Positions 34,923 through 43,094 of a DNA stretch of 64,000 nt are shown piece by piece; position 1 is the stretch's first letter, and each line of letters starts with the position of its first letter. The notes under the pieces are model-generated. The model was not told the DNA's origin and did no database searches. It worked only from the letters and a program-made list of their open reading frames with translations. The translations under genes and the position numbers were made by a program. The stretch covers positions 248,001-312,000 of the forward strand of contig CAZTYE010000002.1 in NCBI GenBank assembly GCA_964617645.1, in the 5' to 3' direction. This stretch comes from JADJGC01 sp964617645 (GTDB lineage Bacteria; Zixibacteria; MSB-5A5; CAIYYT01).

Positions 34923-36086
34923 ATGAGCGAACATATAAGTAGACTCGCAAAGACGATGAGTCTCGCGCGACTTACAATGATTCCGGTAACTGCGGCGCTT
35001 GCGGTGATCGTTCCGATGTCAGTCCTGGCGGCGGGTGGCGCACATTTTCAGGCCGCGGGCAAAGCCAATATCTTTTCGCGAGAGCAGCCATTGTCGGGCG
35101 AGATTTCGTTTCGGAACGAACCGCGAATCGACAAGCCGTGCACGGTCCAAGTTAGCGTAAGCACGGCGCGCAGTCTTGAGTTGCCGCAGATCTTTCGGCT
35201 GGTGCGCGCGGATTCTTACCGCATGGCAATTGATCCGGACACGGCAGTCTGGCCGTTGCCGATCGACTCGGGAGCGACGCACCGGTTTTCATTCGTTTTC
35301 ACACCGGATTTGGTCGGGCTTCACCGCCTTGGATTGGCGAAGCGTGTCGGCCAATCGTGGCAACAACTCGCATCGCTGGCGTTGGCCATCGACGCCGACG
35401 GCCGGGTGGTCTGTTATGGCGCCGCCGACAGTTGTCTGCTGAGTTCGGTTCCGCCGTATCCCCGGCGCAACCCGATTCCGGCGACAATCAGTTTCCCGAT
35501 TGATCCGTTCGTAACACAGCGGACGATGGATCGTCACTTCGCCGCCGATTTCGCCGTGACTCCGGCAGCAAAGTTGAAGGACACGAGTTTCATTGATTTT
35601 CATCTTGAGTGTTTTGTCCCGCTTTACCAGAAAGTGCAATTTTATCTCGAACATTCGACGAATGTCGCGGTTCGGGGTTTGCCGCCGTCGTGGGGAGATA
35701 GCGCCGGTCCGGCGCCGGCGTACCGTCATTATCGCGGCCGAATTCCGTTCGTCACATTGAAGCCCGGACTCACGTATTTTCGCTTTAAGATGACGGGGAC
35801 GTACCCTTACGCCTATCGCGGCGACCGCGTCAGCACCGAATTCGCTTTTTACCTGGTAACGAACGACAGAGGCGCGCTGTTGTACCTCGGTCCGGTTAAT
35901 CCGTATTCACGATTCTCGGACTCGACCGACGTGCTGCTGGGAACGCTGACGCAACTGTTCGCCGTGACCAATCGCGATTACCAGCGCACGCGTGTCATCC
36001 AGTCACTGCCCGATTATCTGGGAGAGGAAATCGCGCGCCGCGAAGGCAGCGATAGCAGCGCGGTGTCCGATACCACCCGAAAATAG
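34923..36086 (+). CDS. Secreted protein of unknown function
   Basis: 387 residues. The N-terminus has a long signal-like stretch (about 15-37, LTMIPVTAALAVIVPMSVLAAGG). The rest is beta-rich: an early part resembling an Ig-like or fibronectin-like fold (QPLSGEISFRNEPRI ... FVFTPDLVGLHRLGL) and a later part with many aromatic residues. There are only a handful of cysteines. I do not recognise the family. It stands alone between divergent and convergent neighbours and may be expressed from a leaderless mRNA. An alternative start at 34956 would still leave the signal peptide. Confidence 0.6.
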   Translation: MSEHISRLAKTMSLARLTMIPVTAALAVIVPMSVLAAGGAHFQAAGKANIFSREQPLSGEISFRNEPRIDKPCTVQVSVSTARSLELPQIFRLVRADSYRMAIDPDTAVWPLPIDSGATHRFSFVFTPDLVGLHRLGLAKRVGQSWQQLASLALAIDADGRVVCYGAADSCLLSSVPPYPRRNPIPATISFPIDPFVTQRTMDRHFAADFAVTPAAKLKDTSFIDFHLECFVPLYQKVQFYLEHSTNVAVRGLPPSWGDSAGPAPAYRHYRGRIPFVTLKPGLTYFRFKMTGTYPYAYRGDRVSTEFAFYLVTNDRGALLYLGPVNPYSRFSDSTDVLLGTLTQLFAVTNRDYQRTRVIQSLPDYLGEEIARREGSDSSAVSDTTRK

Positions 36087-36095
36087 GGGCCGCGA

Positions 36096-37373
36096 TTACT
36101 TTGACTCGACGTTGGGAATCGGCTTGCCGTGCGGATCGTGCGTTGGTTCGTTGAGATAGGCTGCGAGTTTTGCCTCGAGTTCCGGAGTGATCAAATGCTC
36201 GATCTCTTCGGCATCACGATGCAAGTGATCTTCCGGCAACTGAAATTCGCGACTCAAGAAGAGTTCCCACAAACGATGATTGCGAAGCACACGCCGGCCT
36301 TCGCGGGCACCCGACTCGGTTAACTGGAGCGTACCGGCTTCAACGCGGACATGCCCCTGGCGACCGAGCAGCGACAGGGCGCGTCCCAGATGGGCAAATG
36401 ATATCTTCAGCGATTCGTTGAGTCGCGTGATGCTTATCGCTTCGCGGTCGGCAAACAACTTCAGGGACTCTTTGAGAATGTTCTCCCGGAGTACGCGTTG
36501 TTGCAGCTTCGCGGTTCGCCAGCGTCTGGCAATAACGCCGTGCTCCGGCGCGACCAGTAGCGACAAGACGAACAATGCAAACGCCGTGACGACGATTGCA
36601 CCCGCCGGAGAGCAATTGATCCAGACGGAAACGTACATTCCGGTCACGGCGGCCAAGATCGACACTAAAGAAGCGACCAGCAGAGTCGGCGTCAGCCGAT
36701 TGCACCAAAGATGGGCCGTAGCGCCGGGCGCAATGAGCATCGCGACCACCAGGACCGAGCCGACGGCTTCGAAGGACGCAACCAGCACCAACGACAGCAG
36801 ACCCATGAAGACATAGTGAACACGCGACGAGGCGATGCCGATGGCGTCGGCGAAGAGCGCATCGAATGCGGAAACCAGCAGTTGTTTGTAAAACAAGGAA
36901 ATCGCCGCAACGATCACCGCGGTGATAGCCAGCATCACCCAAACGGTGGCGGTCGGCACACCCAGCAGATCGCCGTACAAGACGCAATCGGGGTCTAAAT
37001 CCACGTGGGAAGCAAAGGCGGTGAGCAGGACGACGCCGAGCGCGAACAAAGTTGAGAAGACGATGCCGATCGCGGCGTCTTCTTTGACTTTGCTTTTCAG
37101 GTGAATGCCGTTGATTAGAATCGTGGTGATGAACCCGATGGCACTGGCGCCGATCAGGAGCGGCAGCGAAGCCCGCGACTGCGAGATCAGGAACGCGATG
37201 ACGATTCCCGGCAGTACCGCGTGGGCGATGGCGTCGCCGGTCAAAGCCAAACGGCGGAGCACCAGGAAGACGCCGACAAGCCCGAGCGAGACACTCACGA
37301 GGACTGCGACGATCAGGCCGCGGATCATCCACTCGAATTGCAGCGGCTCGAGGAACAGTTGATGCAGGCTCAC
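36096..37373 (-). CDS. Metal ABC transporter permease fused to a DtxR/MntR-like domain (1)
   Basis: 425 residues. About 1-280 are an ABC-3 family permease (MntB/ZnuB type) with 8 or 9 helices and GDAIAHAVLPGI. A linker (about 281-300) leads to a winged-helix segment (about 300-355) and a DtxR-type dimerisation/metal domain: His366 in NHRLWE, and E389/E392/H393 in AEEIEHL, correspond to MntR ligands H77, E99, E102, H103. The family tag DPHGKPIP follows. There is no SH3/FeoA domain. The plan matches chlamydial YtgCR, where proteolysis frees the regulator. It overlaps the upstream permease gene by 4 nt. Confidence 0.9.
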   Translation of the reverse strand: MSLHQLFLEPLQFEWMIRGLIVAVLVSVSLGLVGVFLVLRRLALTGDAIAHAVLPGIVIAFLISQSRASLPLLIGASAIGFITTILINGIHLKSKVKEDAAIGIVFSTLFALGVVLLTAFASHVDLDPDCVLYGDLLGVPTATVWVMLAITAVIVAAISLFYKQLLVSAFDALFADAIGIASSRVHYVFMGLLSLVLVASFEAVGSVLVVAMLIAPGATAHLWCNRLTPTLLVASLVSILAAVTGMYVSVWINCSPAGAIVVTAFALFVLSLLVAPEHGVIARRWRTAKLQQRVLRENILKESLKLFADREAISITRLNESLKISFAHLGRALSLLGRQGHVRVEAGTLQLTESGAREGRRVLRNHRLWELFLSREFQLPEDHLHRDAEEIEHLITPELEAKLAAYLNEPTHDPHGKPIPNVESK

Positions 37374-38770
37374 AACTTCCCCCGGTGCGGATCGACCAGC
37401 GCAAGTTGGCTACTCGATAATTCCTGCTCCAATTGGCGCACGATCTCCGGCGTCAGCACGTGTTCGATGCGTTCGGCATCGTAGTGAACGTGGTCGGGCG
37501 CGATATCGGTGTAGCGCGAAAGATAAATCTCCCACAATGTGTGATTGCGCAAAACACGCTCGCCAGTGGCGCGGCCGACATCGGTCAACGTAAAAGCGCC
37601 AGACTCGTCGAGGCTGAGCTGACCGGAGCGCTGGAGTTTGCGCAATCGGGGCAGAAGCTCGTGCGGACGAACGCGTTCGAACTCCGCAAGGCGGTTGAGG
37701 TCGAGCCGGCCGCCGGATTCGCCGCTGCTGTGCATGAACTCGACGGCGGCCTTAAGCAAGTTCTCATCTTCGAGTCGGGCGCGCCGGCGCCGGCGACTGA
37801 GCCAGCGCGGGACAATACCCTGCTGTGGCGCGGCCAAAATGACAACACCAAAGAGTCCCGCCGCCGAGAGAACCACGATCGGACCCGTCGGTATTCCCGG
37901 TAATACGTAGCTGAGAAATGCGCCACTCGCGCCGGAGACCAGCCCGAACAATCCCGCCAGCCAGATCATCACCTTTAGGCGTTTGGCCAAGAGATACGCC
38001 GCGGCTGCGGGAATGATCAGGAGCGCTGCGACCAGAACGACGCCGACGGCCTGCACGGAAATGATGATCGCGACCGTGACTACGGTCATCATTCCGTAGT
38101 GATAAGCGCGCGTCGAGATTCCGATTGCCCGGGCGAAGGCGGCATCAAACGAAAAGACGGTCAGGCGCCGGAAGAGCATGATGGTCAGAGCGACGGCTAT
38201 CGCGAGCACGACGGCGACGGTCACGACATCGTTTCGTGAAAGCGCCGCCGCTTGCCCGAAGAGAAACTTGTCGAGGCCGGACTGGGCGCCGGTCGGCGAA
38301 CTCTGGATGTAACTCATCACGACGATACCGATTCCGAAGAACGCCGTGAACGTCAGGCCGAGCGCCGAATCCGGCTTGATGCGCCGCTGCCGCGTGACGA
38401 AGGAGAGCACGATGCTGTAGACGAGACCGGCGATCAGCGCGCCGACGAAGAGATGGAAGATCGATTTGTAGCCAATGATGAGGAACGCGATCGCGATGCC
38501 CGGCAAGAGCGCATGGCCAAGCGCATCGCCCACCAGCGACATGCGGCGCAACAAGAGGAAAGAACCGATAACACCGCCGAGAATTCCGAGCAGCGAGCAG
38601 CCGAGCAAGGTGTTGACGATCGTCGGCGAACTGAGCGTGACGAATTCGCGGACGTGATCCCAGAACCCGGTCTCTTGAATTTCGCTGATTTTCGCGCCCA
38701 ACAGCAGCGCCGGCTTGAACAGCAACGCGGCGATCAGTGTGGCGATGCTATTTCTTCGGAAGTGCGCCAT
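37370..38770 (-). CDS. Metal ABC transporter permease fused to a DtxR/MntR-like domain (2)
   Basis: 466 residues. An N-terminal extension (about 1-50) precedes an ABC-3 permease (about 50-320) with GDALGHALLPGIAIAF. A very basic linker (RRRRRAR, 327-332) leads to a second DtxR-like module: winged helix about 335-400, His410 in NHTLWE, and E433/E436/H437 in DAERIEHVL, again the MntR-type ligand set. The DPHG tag is altered to DPHRGKL at the end. It overlaps the ATPase gene by 23 nt and the next permease by 4 nt. Two different fused permeases in a row suggest a heterodimeric channel carrying two regulatory modules. Confidence 0.9.
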   Translation of the reverse strand: MAHFRRNSIATLIAALLFKPALLLGAKISEIQETGFWDHVREFVTLSSPTIVNTLLGCSLLGILGGVIGSFLLLRRMSLVGDALGHALLPGIAIAFLIIGYKSIFHLFVGALIAGLVYSIVLSFVTRQRRIKPDSALGLTFTAFFGIGIVVMSYIQSSPTGAQSGLDKFLFGQAAALSRNDVVTVAVVLAIAVALTIMLFRRLTVFSFDAAFARAIGISTRAYHYGMMTVVTVAIIISVQAVGVVLVAALLIIPAAAAYLLAKRLKVMIWLAGLFGLVSGASGAFLSYVLPGIPTGPIVVLSAAGLFGVVILAAPQQGIVPRWLSRRRRRARLEDENLLKAAVEFMHSSGESGGRLDLNRLAEFERVRPHELLPRLRKLQRSGQLSLDESGAFTLTDVGRATGERVLRNHTLWEIYLSRYTDIAPDHVHYDAERIEHVLTPEIVRQLEQELSSSQLALVDPHRGKL

Positions 38771-39521
38771 GGACGCGCGTCGCCTCCGCCGCTTCGGTGA
38801 GAATCGTGAGTTTGCCGCCGTAGGTTTTCTGCAAGATCTCCGGAGTGAAAACTTCCGCGGTCGGCCCGAAAGCCACCTTGCGCATGTTGATCATCAAGAG
38901 AAAGTCGAAGTAGTCTTTCGCGGCCTGCAAGTCGTGATTAACGACGACGACGGTTTTGCCGCTCTTTCTGAGGTTACGCAGCAGGTTGATGATGACTTCT
39001 TCCGTCGCCGCATCGACGCCGACGAACGGTTCATCCATCAAGTAGATGTTGGCTTCCTGCGCCAAAGCGCGGGCCAGAAACACGCGCTGCTGCTGGCCGC
39101 CGGAGAGATTGCCGATTTGGCGGTGGCGGTACGACGCCATGCCGAGTTGCTCGAGCGCGGCTTCGGCTTTCTCGCGGTCACTCGGCCGCGGCCGCTGTAA
39201 AACGCCGAGATGGCCATAGCGGCCCATCATGACGACGTCGCCGACGGTAACCGGAAAATCCCAATCCACCGACTCGCGTTGCGGCACATAGGCGACATCA
39301 AGGCGGCGGCGCGAAAGCGCTTCGCCGTAGATTTTCACGTACCCGGACGCAATCGGCAGCAGACCCATGATGCCCTTGATCAAGGTCGACTTTCCGGCGC
39401 CGTTCGGGCCGATAATGCCGACGAGCGCGCTTTCGGGAAAATCGACGTCGATTCCCCAGAGCACGGGAAGTTTGTCGTACGAGATGGTCAAGTCGTGGAC
39501 TTCAATCGGCGGGACGTTCAT
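38748..39521 (-). CDS. Metal ABC transporter ATP-binding protein
   Basis: 257 residues with GPNGAGKSTLIKG (Walker A), the Q-loop in YVPQRESVDWDFPVTVGDVV, signature LSGGQQQRVFLARAL and Walker B YLMDEPFVG. The Q-loop phrase RESVDWDFPVTV is characteristic of manganese/zinc/iron (MntA, ZnuC, TroB) importers. It starts directly after the stop of the binding-protein gene, with no gap, and overlaps the first permease gene, so all are made as one unit. It powers metal import at the inner membrane. Confidence 0.96.
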   Translation of the reverse strand: MNVPPIEVHDLTISYDKLPVLWGIDVDFPESALVGIIGPNGAGKSTLIKGIMGLLPIASGYVKIYGEALSRRRLDVAYVPQRESVDWDFPVTVGDVVMMGRYGHLGVLQRPRPSDREKAEAALEQLGMASYRHRQIGNLSGGQQQRVFLARALAQEANIYLMDEPFVGVDAATEEVIINLLRNLRKSGKTVVVVNHDLQAAKDYFDFLLMINMRKVAFGPTAEVFTPEILQKTYGGKLTILTEAAEATRVHGALPKK

Positions 39522-40409
39522 TCACTGTCCTCCTAACGCGGCGACGATGGTCCGCACGTTGGCGGAGAGCATTCCGATATAAGTTTCGGCGCCGGAACCG
39601 ATCGGGCCGGCGGAATCGCCATAGAGCGTGCCGCCGATCCGCGCGCCGGACTGATGCGAGATTTCTTCAATCAAGCGCGGATTGACGGAAGTCTCAACAA
39701 ATATTGCGGGGATATTTCGCTCCTTGATGAACTTGACGATCGCGGCCACGTCCTGACTCGACGCCTGCGTTTCAGTGGAAATGCCCTGAACGCCGATGAC
39801 GGTGACGCCGTATTCGCGGCCAAAATAGTTGAAAGCATCGTGCGAAGTGATCAAGAAGCGATTGGATTCGGGAATTCGCGCCATCTCGGCCTTGGCCCAG
39901 ACGTGCAGCGAATCGAGGCGGCGCTGGTAATCGGTAGCGCGCTGCCGGAAGAATTCAGCGTTGGCCGGCTGCAACTGCGAGAGGCCGCGGACGACATTGT
40001 CAACAGCGATTTTCCAGTACGGCACCGAGAACCAGATATGCGGATCGGGGTGACCGGCAGCATTGGGGTCATCACTGGCGACAACGCCATCGGACACGGT
40101 GATGATCGGCCGCTGTCCGCCGGCGTTTTCGACGAGTTTGTCCATCCAGCCCTCGAGTTTCAGCCCGTTGCGGAACACGATTTGCGAAGTGGCCAGCGTG
40201 CGCGCGTCGCTTGGCACGGGTTTGTAGGTATGCGGGTCAGTGCCCGGCGCGAGAATACCGCGCACTTCCAGTTTGTCGCCGGCGATCTGCGACACGAGAT
40301 CGTGGATCATCGTCGTCGTGGCGACGGCGACCGGCTTAGTCTGCGCGGCCGCACAGCCGACAAACAGCAGTCCGGGCAAGACGGCAATCAGGCGAATCAG
40401 AAAGGACAT
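39522..40409 (-). CDS. Metal ABC transporter substrate-binding lipoprotein (TroA/ZnuA family)
   Basis: 295 residues. The signal ends in FVGCAAAQ, a lipobox-like site, so it is probably a lipoprotein anchored in the periplasm. Metal ligands of the cluster A-I family are visible: His in DPHTYKP, His in HPDPHIWF, Glu in FVETSVNP and Asp in YGDSAG. The absence of a His-rich loop argues against a ZnuA zinc binder and for manganese or iron; that is inference. It follows the DtxR regulator gene by 12 bp. Confidence 0.93.
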   Translation of the reverse strand: MSFLIRLIAVLPGLLFVGCAAAQTKPVAVATTTMIHDLVSQIAGDKLEVRGILAPGTDPHTYKPVPSDARTLATSQIVFRNGLKLEGWMDKLVENAGGQRPIITVSDGVVASDDPNAAGHPDPHIWFSVPYWKIAVDNVVRGLSQLQPANAEFFRQRATDYQRRLDSLHVWAKAEMARIPESNRFLITSHDAFNYFGREYGVTVIGVQGISTETQASSQDVAAIVKFIKERNIPAIFVETSVNPRLIEEISHQSGARIGGTLYGDSAGPIGSGAETYIGMLSANVRTIVAALGGQ

Positions 40410-40421
40410 CGATAATACTCC

Positions 40422-41093
40422 CTATAGAAGTTCAACCATCAATTGTTCGGCCGCCGGCAATCCCAGGTATTGCACCCGCCCGGCGACTTTGACTTTCAGG
40501 AGGCCGCCAACCGGTTCGCGGTTCAAGACGACAATTTTGCGGTTCGGCAAGATTCGTCGCTCCGCGCAATACTTTAGCAAAGCGCTGTCGCCGCCCCGCA
40601 CTTGCGCGACTAATGCGCTGCGGTGAAGCGGGGTCGCCGAAAGCGGCACCAGTTGGCGTGTTTTGATTTTGCCCTGGGCGTTGGGAATCGGTTCGCCGTG
40701 CGGATCAAAAGCCGGAAACGCGAGCCACTCGTCGATGCGCTGTTCGAGGCGGTCGGAGAGCGCGTGCTCGAGGACTTCGGCTTCTTCATGAATTTCGTCC
40801 CAGGTCAAGCCCAGACATTTATAGAGAAACAATTCCACAAGGCGGTGCCGGCGCAGGATTCGCAGCGCCTGGCGCTCCCCGGCCGCTGTCAGGCGCGCGC
40901 CGTTGTAGGGGCTGTGCCGGATGAGTTTCTGGTCGGCGAGTTTGCGCAGCATACCGGAGACCGACGGGGCGGAGATCGCCAGCTCGGCGGCAAGGGCGTT
41001 GGTATTGGCATAGCCGCCGTCGCCGCTAAGGCGAAAGATCGCTTTGAGATAATCCTCGACGGAGTCGGACGGCTGGGTTCGTTGTTTTGTCAT
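40422..41093 (-). CDS. DtxR/MntR-family metal-dependent transcriptional regulator
   Basis: 223 residues. Winged helix (SVEDYLKAIFRLS ... AISAPSVSGMLRKLADQKLI), a dimerisation domain with metal ligands (RHRLVELFL; HEEAEVLEHALSDRLE) and the DPHGEPIP tag, followed by an SH3/FeoA-like C-terminal domain (about 145-223). It is the first gene of the metal-uptake operon and probably represses that operon when metal is plentiful. A 9-bp-arm palindrome lies just upstream of its ATG. It is the full-length counterpart of the shorter modules fused to the two permeases. Confidence 0.93.
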   Translation of the reverse strand: MTKQRTQPSDSVEDYLKAIFRLSGDGGYANTNALAAELAISAPSVSGMLRKLADQKLIRHSPYNGARLTAAGERQALRILRRHRLVELFLYKCLGLTWDEIHEEAEVLEHALSDRLEQRIDEWLAFPAFDPHGEPIPNAQGKIKTRQLVPLSATPLHRSALVAQVRGGDSALLKYCAERRILPNRKIVVLNREPVGGLLKVKVAGRVQYLGLPAAEQLMVELL

Positions 41094-41102
41094 ACCTACA
41101 AA

Positions 41103-41126
41103 ATAATTTAGTTATTCCTAAATTAT
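41103..41126. promoter_or_regulatory. Palindromic operator candidate for the DtxR-type regulator
   Basis: Perfect 9-bp arms ATAATTTAG (41103-41111) and CTAAATTAT (41118-41126) around a 6-nt centre, between the divergent regulator and outer-membrane genes. The AT-rich TTAG/CTAA core resembles DtxR/MntR-family boxes. TATGAT at 41134-41139 may be the -10 for the rightward gene. Confidence 0.65.
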
Positions 41127-41187
41127 CGACGTATATGATACGCGAATTGAGTCGGCAGTGAACAAGTTTTTTCGAGGGATTTTAATT

Positions 41188-42000
41188 ATGGCAGCGAATC
41201 CGTCCCGGCACCTGATCGCGGTAAGCGCACTGGCGCCGCTCATTTTCTGTTCCGGCGTTGCGGCTGCGACCGAGTGCCAGCGCGAACTGAGCACGGATCG
41301 ACCCGACAAAACCGAAAGTCCGTACACGGTCGAGACCGGGCACTTTCAATTCGAGATCGACCTCTTCAATTACGCGAGCAGCACGGCCGGAGCGGCGAGT
41401 GGCGATGAGACAGCTCGCGTGTTCGGCGGATCAATCAATGCGAAAGTCGGCGTTTCACGGCGAGTGGACCTGCAGTTGATTTGCGGATGGGAACGAATTG
41501 AGGCTGGGAGCAACGAAGGAAGGACGGGGCTGACCGATCCGGTGGTTAGGATAAAGCTGAATCTAATCGGCAACGATCATGGGAGAGTCGCGATCGGTTT
41601 AATGCCGTTCGGAGTGATTCCGCACAATACGAGCGACGAGCTGAGCGACCGGTGGCAAGGCGGACTGATCATTCCGCTGGCGGTTGACTTCGGCCATTCG
41701 TTCGGGTTGGGGTTGATGCACGAAGTCGACCTGGTCGCAGACGACGATTCGGACGGCCGGCACTGGGAGTATGTCGCGTCGGCAACGGTGGCGCGCGATA
41801 TTACGGACTACGCGGGGGTGTATGTCGAGCTTTTTCAAGCGGTCAGCCTTGCGGGCCACCAAACTTGGGCGCCGACGCTGGATGCCGGGGTGACGGTTGG
41901 GCTGGGAGCGAATCTGCAACTGGATGCCGGAGTCAACTACGGGTTAAACCGGTGGGCGGACGATTTTAATCCGTTTGTGGGCGTGACGGTGAGGAAGTAG
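41188..42000 (+). CDS. Outer-membrane transporter-like protein (phenol MetA-pathway family)
   Basis: The ATG at 41188 follows GAGGG with 9-nt spacing; a GTG at 41158 would add ten residues. The 270-residue product has a signal peptide (about 1-27, AVSALAPLIFCSGVAAA) and the family opening LSTDRPDKTESPYTVETGHFQ, then repeated amphipathic strands as in beta barrels. Proteins of this family are annotated as transporters, but their substrates are mostly unknown. Divergent promotion from the metal-uptake operon across a DtxR-like palindrome suggests it may be metal-regulated, possibly an outer-membrane metal pore. Confidence 0.75.
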   Translation: MAANPSRHLIAVSALAPLIFCSGVAAATECQRELSTDRPDKTESPYTVETGHFQFEIDLFNYASSTAGAASGDETARVFGGSINAKVGVSRRVDLQLICGWERIEAGSNEGRTGLTDPVVRIKLNLIGNDHGRVAIGLMPFGVIPHNTSDELSDRWQGGLIIPLAVDFGHSFGLGLMHEVDLVADDDSDGRHWEYVASATVARDITDYAGVYVELFQAVSLAGHQTWAPTLDAGVTVGLGANLQLDAGVNYGLNRWADDFNPFVGVTVRK

Positions 42001-42010
42001 CCGCGCGGGT

Positions 42011-43081
42011 TCACCAGCCGAAGGTGCTGATGCGCCAGATATCGTTCTTGGTGACGAAGATGATGAAGATCAGCAGGAACACGAGACCGATTTGCTGAGC
42101 GATGGCGCGGCCCTTCATGGAGACCGGGCTGCCCTTAATTCTCTCAATCAGCAAGAACAGGAGTTGTCCACCGTCCAGTACCGGGATGGGCAGCAGATTG
42201 ACCACGCAGAGATTGACCGAAAGCACGCCGGCAAGCATGAGGATCGACGCCAACCCTTGCCGGGCTGCCTCGGAAGCGGCTTGCGCAATAAAGACCGGGC
42301 CGCCGATTAGTTTCGAGGAAACGGCGCCGGTGAAGATGTTCTTGAGGAAAAGAATGATTTCGCCGACCAGCTCGTTGGTTCGAATGAAGCCCTCGGAAAT
42401 GGCGCCAAGAAGGCTGTATTCTTTCTGATCGAAAGCGCGTCCGACACCGACCTTGCCGACTTCGATGACTTCGCCCTGCAAGTTCAGCATCGTGTCGACG
42501 CGAGTGGTCACCAGCGCCGACATCGTATCAGCGCCGCGCAGCCAGGTCAAGCGAATCTGCTTGCCCGGGTTGGCTGTGACCTGATTATACATCTCGGCAA
42601 ATGTCGAGACGGTGCTGTCGTTGACCGCCAGCATGACGTCGCCGGCTTTAAGGCCGGCCGACTCCGCCGGTTCGCCCGCAATGACTAAGCCGATACGGGA
42701 ACTCTGGTCTTCGATACGCTCGCCCCAGCCGAAGTAGACGGTGGCAAGCAGGACGATCGCTAAGACGTAATTCATCGCCGGCCCGGCGAAGATCACGAGC
42801 GCACGCTGCCAAATCGGTTTGGACATGAATTCATAGGGACGGCCGTGGATGTCCTCCTCATCTGGCTTCTCCCCCGCCATTTTGACGTAGCCGCCGAGGG
42901 GGATCCACGAGATACAATATTCGGTTTCGCCGCGGCGGAAGCCAATCATCTTGGGTGGAAATCCGAGGGAAAAGGTCTCGACGCGAATGCCGCAACGTTT
43001 GGCGACGAGAAAGTGGCCAAGCTCGTGGACAAAGATGAGCAGGCCGAGGACAAAGACGAATGATAAGATCGAGAGAATCAC
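42011..43081 (-). CDS. rseP: RIP metalloprotease RseP (site-2 protease)
   Basis: The start is set at the GTG at 43081: it follows TAGGA at 6 nt and begins the first membrane helix ILSILSFVFVLGLLIFVHELGHF, whereas the longer frame to 43174 runs into dxr. The 356-residue protein carries the zinc motif HELGH, a PDZ domain (about 110-200, GLVIAGEPAESAGLKAGDVML) and a C-terminal block NLLPIPVLDGG with the third ligand. RseP cleaves membrane proteins such as anti-sigma factors after a first cut. The gene follows dxr by 13 bp. Confidence 0.93.
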   Translation of the reverse strand: MILSILSFVFVLGLLIFVHELGHFLVAKRCGIRVETFSLGFPPKMIGFRRGETEYCISWIPLGGYVKMAGEKPDEEDIHGRPYEFMSKPIWQRALVIFAGPAMNYVLAIVLLATVYFGWGERIEDQSSRIGLVIAGEPAESAGLKAGDVMLAVNDSTVSTFAEMYNQVTANPGKQIRLTWLRGADTMSALVTTRVDTMLNLQGEVIEVGKVGVGRAFDQKEYSLLGAISEGFIRTNELVGEIILFLKNIFTGAVSSKLIGGPVFIAQAASEAARQGLASILMLAGVLSVNLCVVNLLPIPVLDGGQLLFLLIERIKGSPVSMKGRAIAQQIGLVFLLIFIIFVTKNDIWRISTFGW

Positions 43082-43094
43082 GATATTCCTAACG

